A stretch of 11,110 bases of DNA from an uncultured Mailhella sp. Lineage in GTDB: Bacteria > Desulfobacterota > Desulfovibrionia > Desulfovibrionales > Desulfovibrionaceae. The DNA lies in contig NZ_CAJJIC010000079.1 in assembly GCF_905187505.1 (NCBI RefSeq), positions 1 to 11,110 of the forward strand, written 5' to 3'. The notes beneath the pieces are model-generated. The model was not told where the DNA came from. It searched no databases and saw nothing but the letters and a program-made list of their open reading frames with translations. The translations under genes were made by a program, and so were the position numbers. Positions 1 to 6,863 of this stretch are shown piece by piece; positions within the stretch are counted from its first letter, which is position 1; each line of letters starts with the position of its first letter.

Positions 1-61
1 TCAGGCTTCGCCTGCCGACAGACGAGACGCTCGAAAAACACGCCCGGCATCCTTCTGCGCG
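1..61 (+). repeat. 61-bp direct repeat, copy A
   Basis: This stretch matches 188-248 base for base except at position 56 (T here, C at 243). The repeat unit spacing is 187 bp. The window begins at the first base of the match, so the true left edge may lie outside. The start forms a small hairpin (CAGG, CTTCG, CCTG). Confidence 0.9.
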
Positions 62-127
62 CGATGTGCCTTCTGCGCAGGAAAAACGTCATGCGTCGAA
101 AATCGCCGTGAGCCCCATAGACCGCCT

Positions 128-184
128 GAAAAGGCAGAAAAGGCAGGCGGGGGAAATGATTTCCCCCGCGCCCCCTCGTTGCTG
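128..184 (-). repeat. 57-nt palindromic repeat, inverted copy 1
   Basis: Read on the minus strand this matches 615-671 at about 48 of 57 positions. Its core is the perfect palindrome GCGGGGGAAAT, one base, ATTTCCCCCGC at 147-169. The flank holds two tandem CTGCCTTT-like units. This has the look of a REP/BIME-type intergenic palindrome. It sits between the two 61-bp direct repeats. Confidence 0.75.
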
Positions 185-187
185 TCG

Positions 188-248
188 TCAGGCTTCGCCT
201 GCCGACAGACGAGACGCTCGAAAAACACGCCCGGCATCCTTCCGCGCG
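188..248 (+). repeat. 61-bp direct repeat, copy B
   Basis: Second copy of the repeat at 1-61, with one mismatch. Its left edge sits inside a strong hairpin: 182-187 plus 189-193 pair with 197-201 plus 203-208 around a TTC loop, with one T/C mismatch. Its right edge runs into the perfect 12-bp palindrome TTCCGCGCGGAA at 240-251, which is degraded in copy A. It looks like a dispersed, non-coding repeat element; I cannot assign it to a named family. Confidence 0.9.
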
Positions 249-274
249 GAAAAAGGCTGCCCTTCATGCAAAAA

Positions 275-310
275 TTGTTATGAATAACAAATTGTTATAA
301 TTGTCTACAA
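275..310. promoter_or_regulatory. Cluster of AT-rich palindromic operator-like sites
   Basis: TTGTTAT (275-281) and ATAACAA (284-290) form an inverted repeat with a 2-bp gap. The same ATAACAA and TTGTTAT (292-298) form another with a 1-bp gap. Directly after comes the 10-bp palindrome TTGTCTACAA (301-310), which resembles TTGTnnACAA-type sites bound by some GntR/FadR-family regulators. The AT-rich block stands out in GC-rich surroundings. The regulated gene is unclear: nothing convincing starts within 400 bp on the right, so it may serve a gene left of the window. Confidence 0.4.
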
Positions 311-329
311 GTAAAAGCAGAAGGAAAGC

Positions 330-365
330 AAAAAGGAAGCCGCAGAATGCGCAGACTTCCTTTTT
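330..365. terminator. Bidirectional intrinsic-terminator-like hairpin
   Basis: AAAAAGGAAG (330-339) pairs perfectly with CTTCCTTTTT (356-365). The 16-nt loop can itself form CGCA/TGCG. The A/T ends give a T run on either strand, so it could end transcripts from both sides. On the minus strand it lies about 350 bp past the hydrolase stop; on the plus strand it could terminate a gene located left of the window. Confidence 0.45.
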
Positions 366-412
366 CTGAAGGGCCGCCTCTCTTTTAATCTCCTGCTGTT
401 CTTCCTTGTTCA

Positions 413-442
413 CATCGGTTCCGGCACATGCCGGAATCGATG
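413..442. repeat. 30-bp near-perfect palindrome
   Basis: CATCGGTTCCGGCA (413-426) and TGCCGGAATCGATG (429-442) are complementary over 14 positions, with a single G/T pair and only CA in between. The CCGGCA/TGCCGG core is typical of REP-like intergenic palindromes. A looser inverted repeat, GCAGGCG/CGCCTGC (452-458 with 473-479), follows. The tiny loop favours a DNA-binding site, cruciform or repeat element over a terminator. Confidence 0.6.
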
Positions 443-614
443 TCGGCCACCGCAGGCGGGCGCGGCAGCGCACGCCTGCACTGAGCCCGCAGACCGAACA
501 GCGCCCGCCGAGCACACCACCCCTCGCAGCCGCTGCCTTTCAGAACTCCCGCCCTTTGCCTCGGGCATAATCTTCCCGCTCACACTGTGCTGCTGAAGCA
601 GCGAAGCTGCGAAG

Positions 615-671
615 CAGAAACAGGGGGGTGCGGGGGGAATTATTTCCCCCGCATGCCTTTCCTGCCTTTCC
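615..671 (+). repeat. 57-nt palindromic repeat, inverted copy 2
   Basis: Opposite-orientation copy of the repeat at 128-184. The palindromic core is 630-652, with one mismatch that would still pair as G-U in RNA, followed by two TGCCTTT-like units up to 668. A further hairpin CCGGGGC/GCCCCGG (670-686) abuts it. The pair brackets roughly 430 bp of non-coding DNA. No transposase is nearby. Confidence 0.75.
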
Positions 672-711
672 GGGGCGGCGCCCCGGCTGCTCTGTCCCTT
701 CCTCTTCTCTT

Positions 712-1500
712 CTATCCGAAGAGCAGGTGCGTGCCGTTGGTGAGGATTTCGTCGATTTCGTCATCGGAGAAGCGGGTACGTCTCTGGAGGGCGTCTATTT
801 CGTCCTGCGGGTCCATGATGGGGTAGTCGGTACCGAAGACGAGGCGGTCTCTGGGGTGTTTTTTCAGGATGGCTTTGAGCACGTCGTCGGAGATTTCCTT
901 CATGCATGAGGAGGTATCCATCCACACGTCGCGGCCGGCGAGGGCGTCGAGGGCATAGGACCACTGGCGGAAGCCGCCGAGGTGGGCGGCCACCACGTTG
1001 AGGTGGGGGAAGGCGTCGAGGATGGCGGCCATCTTGTAGGGGCAGGAGGGGTTCTTGTCCGGGGGGAGGCTGTCGCCTATGTGTATGAGGAATATGAAGT
1101 CCTTCTGGGCCTCCTCGAACATGGGCAGAAGACGCGGGTCGTTGAGCCAGAAGTGCTGGAAGTCGGGGTGGAGCTTGATGCCGTGCACGCCCATGGAGCG
1201 CAGCCAGTCGAGCTGAGCCTTCCAGTCTTCGCAGTCGGGGTGTATGGAGCCGAAGGCGGTGATGCGGGGATAGTTGTGCTGCAGGTAGCCCGCGTAGGCG
1301 TTGCATGGACGCACCTGAAGCGCGCTCGTTGCCGCGCACAGTGCCACGCAGTGGTCTATGCCGGCGCGCCCTGCGCGCAGAAGAAGGTCATCGGGCGTGC
1401 CCTTGCAGCGGCAGAACAGCTTGTAGTGTTCCGCGAGTTTCATTTTTGCCTTTTCGGCGATGCGGGGATGGAAGACGTGAGTATGGCAGTCGACGAACAT
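712..1500 (-). CDS. Amidohydrolase_2-type metal-dependent hydrolase
   Basis: A 262-residue protein with features of the amidohydrolase TIM-barrel superfamily (amidohydrolase_2 group, which holds hydrolases and non-oxidative decarboxylases). Visible metal/active-site signatures are an HxH pair right after strand 1 (His6, His8 in FVDCHTH), GIKLHP (Lys109, His111), His140 in LIHIGD, His173 in AAHLGG, and Asp225 in VFGTDYP. The C-terminal TNGTHLLFG resembles the usual GNAxRLL ending of this group. The substrate cannot be read from sequence. The start at 1500 is chosen because GGAAGG lies 8 nt upstream and the family starts with the strand carrying HxH; the frame stays open to 1638, but that extension is Arg/Pro-rich, has no ribosome site and overlaps regulatory DNA. 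It is divergent from ftsH, with no obvious partner in the window and no clear promoter that I can identify. Confidence 0.88.
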   Translation of the reverse strand: MFVDCHTHVFHPRIAEKAKMKLAEHYKLFCRCKGTPDDLLLRAGRAGIDHCVALCAATSALQVRPCNAYAGYLQHNYPRITAFGSIHPDCEDWKAQLDWLRSMGVHGIKLHPDFQHFWLNDPRLLPMFEEAQKDFIFLIHIGDSLPPDKNPSCPYKMAAILDAFPHLNVVAAHLGGFRQWSYALDALAGRDVWMDTSSCMKEISDDVLKAILKKHPRDRLVFGTDYPIMDPQDEIDALQRRTRFSDDEIDEILTNGTHLLFG

Positions 1501-1539
1501 GGTGGAACCTTCCGATCTTGAGGCGGGCGGGGAGGCGGA

Positions 1540-1612
1540 GCGGACGTTCGGCCCTTCACGCGTCCGCGGATCGCGCACGACCTGCGGACGACGCTGCCGC
1601 CCGCAGCGGATG
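1540..1612. promoter_or_regulatory. Phased GCGGACG heptamers, possible activator sites
   Basis: GCGGACG occurs at 1540-1546 and 1584-1590, its complement CGTCCGC at 1561-1567, and the near match GCGGATG at 1606-1612. The starts are 21, 23 and 22 bp apart, about two helical turns. The middle two form an inverted repeat (1561-1590). The array lies roughly 95-165 bp upstream of the start site predicted from the sigma-54 match, which is where enhancer-binding proteins usually bind. The regulator is unknown, and chance in GC-rich DNA is not excluded. Confidence 0.35.
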
Positions 1613-1678
1613 CTAGCCCAGGGCCCGCGCTCTGGCAAGGGCGGGAACGGAGAAAGGGAGAGAAAAATTCATTTCAAT

Positions 1679-1695
1679 TCGGCACGATTCTTGCA
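1679..1695 (+). promoter_or_regulatory. Sigma-54 (-24/-12) promoter before ftsH
   Basis: TCGGCACG then ATTC then TTGCA matches the sigma-54 consensus YTGGCACG-N4-TTGCW at 12 of 13 specified positions; only the T before GG is a C. The essential GG (1681-1682) and GC (1693-1694) are separated by exactly 10 bp. Predicted transcription start is near 1706, giving a leader of about 186 nt to the ftsH start. Sigma-54 itself is encoded 6.6 kb downstream. Confidence 0.6.
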
Positions 1696-1735
1696 GAAAA
1701 AAGGCTCCTGACCGGAAAAAGAGCTCCCGGCATCA

Positions 1736-1764
1736 TTGTCAAAGTCGGCATCTGGCATTACAAA
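1736..1764 (+). promoter_or_regulatory. Possible sigma-70-type promoter before ftsH
   Basis: TTGTCA (1736-1741, 5 of 6 to TTGACA) is followed after 17 bp by TACAAA (1759-1764, 4 of 6 to TATAAT) in the only AT-rich part of this gap. It would give constitutive transcription of ftsH in addition to the sigma-54 site. Confidence 0.4.
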
Positions 1765-1767
1765 TAT

Positions 1768-1815
1768 AAAAAAACGGCAGGGGCGGCCGGCCGCCGCCTG
1801 CGGAGCCTGTCGTTT
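1768..1815 (-). terminator. Minus-strand intrinsic terminator / ftsH leader hairpin
   Basis: AAACGGCAGG (1772-1781) pairs with CCTGTCGTTT (1806-1815) with one G/T pair, enclosing the perfect palindrome GGCGGCCGGCCGCC (1782-1795). On the minus strand the stem ends in seven T (complement of 1768-1774), the classic intrinsic terminator shape. On the plus strand the same bases would fold in the ftsH leader without a useful T tract. No minus-strand gene ends here, so it may block antisense transcription from the ftsH side. Confidence 0.5.
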
Positions 1816-1826
1816 CACCTGTGGCA

Positions 1827-1842
1827 GCCCGGCAAGCCGGGC
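1827..1842 (+). other. GC-rich leader hairpin before ftsH
   Basis: GCCCGGC, AA, GCCGGGC form a perfect inverted repeat 40 bp before the ftsH ribosome site. There is no T tract. It would be a second stem-loop in the ftsH leader RNA, or a binding site in DNA. Confidence 0.4.
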
Positions 1843-1891
1843 CCTCTCCGTCACTTTGAGTGAGTCATCATAAGCAGCCACGGAGGCAGCT

Positions 1892-3940
<2,049 letters not shown>

Positions 3941-4843
3941 ATGGACAACACGGTGGTCTGGATGCTTCGCAACGGGGCATTCAGCCCTGTTTCCACCGAA
4001 AAACAGGGCGGCACGCCGTCACGCTTCACCTTGTGGGGCGTGGTGAACGTAACGCCCGACTCCTTTTTCGACGGAGGCAGGCACCCTTCCTTTGAAAGCG
4101 CGTTCTCCCACTCAAGACGCCTCGCCGCAGATGGAGCCAGAGTGCTCGATCTCGGCGGGGCCTCCTCGCGTCCCGGCTCGCAGGACGTTCCTGCGGACGA
4201 CGAAATGCGGCAAGTGCTGCCGCTCGTGCGGGCCCTTTCCGAGGGCCGCGGACGCCGCATTCCGCCGGACACGCTGCTTTCCGTGGACACCTGGCGCACC
4301 GACGTGGCCTCGGCCGTGCTCGAGGCCGGTGCGGACATCATCAACGACATTTCGGCCTGCCTGTGGGAACCGGCCATGACCGACGTGCTCGCCCAGTACC
4401 GCCCCGGCTACGTGCTCATGCACTGCCGTCCGGGCATGCGGCCCGGCACCATGCAGAAGGATCCCCATTACGGCAACGTGGTGGACGAAGTCATGGCCTT
4501 TCTTGAGGCACGCATGACGGCGCTCGTGAAGGCGGGGCTGCCTGAAGAAAACATCATGCTCGATCCGGGCATCGGCTTCGGCAAGACGGCGGAGCACAAC
4601 TGCGCCCTGCTTTCCTCCATGGAAAGGCTGCTCTCCCTCGGCCGTCCCGTGCTGCTCGGCGTGTCCAACAAGAGCCTCTTCGGCGAGCTTCTGGGGCTTG
4701 ACGTCACAAGGCGCATAGAGGCCACGAGCGTGTGCACCGCCCTTCTGGCCGCACGCGGCGTGACGCATCACCGCGTGCACGACGTGGCTTCGGCACGGCG
4801 CGCCCTCACGCTCGCAGAACACTTCACCCCCTGGAAAGACTGA
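3941..4843 (+). CDS. folP: Dihydropteroate synthase
   Basis: DHPS condenses p-aminobenzoate with hydroxymethyl-dihydropterin pyrophosphate in folate synthesis and is the sulfonamide target. The 300-residue protein has the family motifs in order: NVTPDSFFDGG (36-46), DLGGASSRPG (70-79), INDIS, HYGNVVDEV, DPGIGFGKT, GVSNKSLFG and RVHDV. Three differ from the usual form. The loop-2 GGESTRPG reads GGASSRPG, so the Glu is Ala and the Thr that corresponds to a sulfonamide-contact residue is Ser. The usual SRKS reads SNKS, keeping the catalytic Lys but losing the Arg. The usual TPRTMQ stretch reads GMRPGTMQ. The first roughly 28 residues are an extra N-terminal stretch. ATG follows the ftsH stop directly, with AGGGGAGAG inside the ftsH end as ribosome site, so translation is probably coupled. 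It is very likely a functional DHPS. Confidence 0.95.
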   Translation: MDNTVVWMLRNGAFSPVSTEKQGGTPSRFTLWGVVNVTPDSFFDGGRHPSFESAFSHSRRLAADGARVLDLGGASSRPGSQDVPADDEMRQVLPLVRALSEGRGRRIPPDTLLSVDTWRTDVASAVLEAGADIINDISACLWEPAMTDVLAQYRPGYVLMHCRPGMRPGTMQKDPHYGNVVDEVMAFLEARMTALVKAGLPEENIMLDPGIGFGKTAEHNCALLSSMERLLSLGRPVLLGVSNKSLFGELLGLDVTRRIEATSVCTALLAARGVTHHRVHDVASARRALTLAEHFTPWKD

Positions 4844-4844
4844 C

Positions 4845-5594
4845 ATGTTCGCACTGGGACAGTTGACATTCGGCTGGCGGGACCTGCTGGACATACTCAT
4901 TGTGGCCATTTTGTGCTACTACGGCATCCGCTTCGTGCGGGGCACGCGCGCCATGGCCGCCCTGAACGGCCTGCTTCTGCTGCTCGCCCTGTTCGCGGCC
5001 GCGCAGTTCCTCGGCCTGTTCACGCTGGTGTGGCTGCTCCAGAACGTGTTCAGCTCGCTGTTCCTCGTGGTGGTCATCCTGTTCCATCAGGACATACGCC
5101 AGGCTCTTTCCAACATGAACTTCCGCTATCTTTTCCGGCGCAAGGGCAACGTGCGCACGGAAATGATCAGCACCGTGAGCCGCACGGCCTGCGCGCTCGC
5201 CGCCCGCCGCATAGGGGCCATCATCGTCATCGAGCGCAACGTGGCCCTCGGCGACATGACGGAAAAGGGCGTGACCATCGACGCCGTGGTCTCCCAGGAC
5301 CTGCTGGCCACCATCTTCTTTCCCAACACGGCGCTGCACGACGGCGCCGTGATCATCGGCCACAACGACCGCATCACGGCGGCCGGCTGCGTGCTGCCCC
5401 TCGCCAACGTGGCCCGGCAGCACTTCGGCACCCGTCACAGGGCGGCCATAGGCATCACCGAGGTGAGCGACGCCATTTCCATCGTGGTGTCGGAAGAACG
5501 CGGAGAAGTGACCCTAGCCCAGGACGGACACCTCTCCAACCCCCTGAACCAAGAACGCCTGGAACGGATACTGGCCAATGTCCTCAATCAATAA
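4845..5594 (+). CDS. cdaA: Diadenylate cyclase CdaA (c-di-AMP synthase)
   Basis: CdaA joins two ATP into the second messenger c-di-AMP at the cytoplasmic face of the inner membrane. The 249-residue protein has three N-terminal membrane helices (about 14-30, 40-58 and 60-81), then the DisA_N/DAC domain with the two catalytic signatures, LHDGAVI (Asp166-Gly167-Ala168) and GTRHRAA (Arg-His-Arg 197-199), plus the SEERGEV strand near the end. Length fits the family, slightly shorter than Bacillus CdaA. The start is one base after the folP stop, with GGAAAG in the folP end. It is followed by ybbR, which overlaps it by 17 bp, and by glmM, the same trio found in Firmicutes. There CdaR and GlmM bind and regulate CdaA; here this is inferred from order only. 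Confidence 0.96.
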   Translation: MFALGQLTFGWRDLLDILIVAILCYYGIRFVRGTRAMAALNGLLLLLALFAAAQFLGLFTLVWLLQNVFSSLFLVVVILFHQDIRQALSNMNFRYLFRRKGNVRTEMISTVSRTACALAARRIGAIIVIERNVALGDMTEKGVTIDAVVSQDLLATIFFPNTALHDGAVIIGHNDRITAAGCVLPLANVARQHFGTRHRAAIGITEVSDAISIVVSEERGEVTLAQDGHLSNPLNQERLERILANVLNQ

Positions 5595-6861
5595 CAGCCG
5601 GTTGCAGACCGTTCTTTCCGTACTGCTCTCCCTCGTCATCGCCACGGGACTGTGGTATCTCGTCGTGGGCCGCGACCACGTGGAAACGCAGGTGGAACTG
5701 CGCGTGGAATATCGCGGACTGCCCGAGGGGCTGATCATACGAGAAGGCATGGTCAATCACATTTCCGTGCGTCTGAGAGGCTCCGCCGAGCTTCTGCGCA
5801 ATCTCCATTCGCGCGACCTCGTGTATACCGTGGATCTTTCCGGCGTGCAGAGAGGCGCCACGGCCCTGCCCCTTGCCGTGGATTCCATGCCCGACTTCAA
5901 GGCCTTTGAAATACTGGAAATCATGCCGAGCCGTCTCGTGCTCGAGGCCGACGCCCTCACCGAACGCGTGGTGCCCCTTGAAAACAAGATGCTGCCTCTG
6001 CCCGCCGATTCTCCGTACCTCATCTCCCACGCCATTCTCGAACCTTCCTTCGTCACGGTGAAGGGCCCGGAAACGCAGGTCAACTCCCTCGACCGGCTCA
6101 TCGTGGTGTACGACCCCACCAAGAACGCCAGCGAAGGCCCGCACGAGGCCAACGTGGCCATCGTGGCCCCGCCGCAGGTGGAAATAACCCCGCCCGTCAC
6201 CACGCTGCGCTATTCTCTGGATCTCAAGACGAAGGAAGTCTCCCTCACCCGCGACATCCAGCTCGACAACGAGGACGAGGGCTACAGCGTGCGGCCCGAT
6301 TCGGCCAAGGTGGAAATCTCCGTGCCCGAGGCGCTGGTGGAAGACCGCGACTACCTCGACGCCGTGCGCGTCATCGTGCGTCAGCCTTCCGACTTCATGC
6401 CCGGCGACAGCGCTGAAGTCACGCCCATCGTCATGCTGCCCTCGGGCTCCGGCCTCATTTCCATCGATCCGCCCACGGTCATGCTCTACAGCCGCACCGA
6501 CATCGATCCCGAAAACCGCGCCTGGGCCCCGGCGGAAAGCATCTTCTCGCTGCCTTCCAGCAACTTCGGCATGAAGCTGCCCGATCAGCGCGTGTCCGGA
6601 AACTTCTCACTGAGCGACATCAACGTGCCCGCCGCCTCCCTGCCGCAGCCCAACGACCTCAAAGTGCCGACCGCGCTCTCCGGCGACGAGCAGAAAGACA
6701 GCGCCCCCGCCCGCAGCGCGGCTCCCGCCGCGGCAACGGCGCAAAACGACGCCGTCCGGCCTTCTTCCGCCGCAGCGTCCGCCGGCGCGAAAAGCGCCTC
6801 CTCCGCTGTAAAGGAAGCGCCGTCTTCCTCCGAAACCGCACCTCAGGAAACACAGGATTAG
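5578..6861 (+). CDS. ybbR: YbbR/CdaR-like regulator of CdaA
   Basis: CdaR proteins anchor in the membrane with YbbR domains outside and modulate CdaA. The 427-residue protein has one N-terminal membrane helix (about 9-30) and then three YbbR-like beta repeats (about 35-125, 128-210 and 215-305). Repeat signatures include IMPSRLVLEAD near 115-125 and EPSFVTVKGPETQVNSLD at 155-172. The last roughly 80 residues (about 345-427) are a Pro/Ala/Ser-rich low-complexity tail that should lie in the periplasm. The ATG at 5578 is inside the last codons of cdaA (17-nt overlap), which suggests translational coupling and matched amounts. The glmM ATG follows its stop after 2 nt. The repeats are weakly conserved, so domain borders are approximate. 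Confidence 0.9.
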   Translation: MSSINNSRLQTVLSVLLSLVIATGLWYLVVGRDHVETQVELRVEYRGLPEGLIIREGMVNHISVRLRGSAELLRNLHSRDLVYTVDLSGVQRGATALPLAVDSMPDFKAFEILEIMPSRLVLEADALTERVVPLENKMLPLPADSPYLISHAILEPSFVTVKGPETQVNSLDRLIVVYDPTKNASEGPHEANVAIVAPPQVEITPPVTTLRYSLDLKTKEVSLTRDIQLDNEDEGYSVRPDSAKVEISVPEALVEDRDYLDAVRVIVRQPSDFMPGDSAEVTPIVMLPSGSGLISIDPPTVMLYSRTDIDPENRAWAPAESIFSLPSSNFGMKLPDQRVSGNFSLSDINVPAASLPQPNDLKVPTALSGDEQKDSAPARSAAPAAATAQNDAVRPSSAAASAGAKSASSAVKEAPSSSETAPQETQD

Positions 6862-6863
6862 CC

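Larger units (their letters stand above)
1..711. other. Gene-poor, repeat-rich intergenic region
   Basis: I find no convincing coding region in these 711 bases. The short open frames on both strands overlap each other, run through hairpins and repeats, are Arg/Pro/Ser rich in the way random GC-rich DNA is, and lack ribosome sites. The stretch holds two 61-bp direct repeats, an inverted pair of a 57-nt palindromic repeat, a palindrome cluster near 275-310, a terminator-like hairpin at 330-365, a 30-bp palindrome at 413-442, and small GC-rich hairpins at 598-610 and 670-686. The hairpin at 670-686 (CCGGGGC, 3-nt loop, GCCCCGG) lies just past the stop of the minus-strand hydrolase and could help end its transcript, but has no T tract. 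Confidence 0.7.
1501..1891. other. Divergent control region, hydrolase/ftsH
   Basis: These 391 non-coding bases separate two divergent genes. From left to right they hold phased GCGGACG heptamers (1540-1612), a sigma-54 promoter match (1679-1695), a sigma-70-like match (1736-1764), a nested hairpin with a T tract on the minus strand (1768-1815), a second GC-rich hairpin (1827-1842) and the ftsH ribosome site (1882-1886). No heat-shock (sigma-32) type site that I trust is present. Confidence 0.75.

Noticed and set aside
1..267. 88-residue minus-strand open frame at the left edge
   Set aside because: It is a translation of the direct repeat and the palindromic repeat, and part of it repeats with them; no domain.
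264..515. 83-residue minus-strand frame with a poly-Leu end
   Set aside because: It runs through the 30-bp palindrome and the terminator-like hairpin; the apparent hydrophobic end comes from A/T-rich operator DNA.
1..671. CRISPR-like repeats
   Set aside because: Only two copies of each repeat, unequal spacing, no spacers of regular length and no cas gene.
615..711. Insertion sequence bounded by the inverted 57-nt repeats
   Set aside because: The DNA between them has no transposase and no target duplication that I can see; dispersed palindromic repeats explain it better.
1501..1638. N-terminal extension of the minus-strand hydrolase to 1638
   Set aside because: The extra 46 residues are Arg/Pro/Ser-rich with no ribosome site, and the family begins at FVDCHTH; GGAAGG supports the start at 1500.
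1840..1875. Heat-shock sigma-32 promoter before ftsH
   Set aside because: CTTTGAG appears at about 1854 but with no matching -10 element before the start codon.
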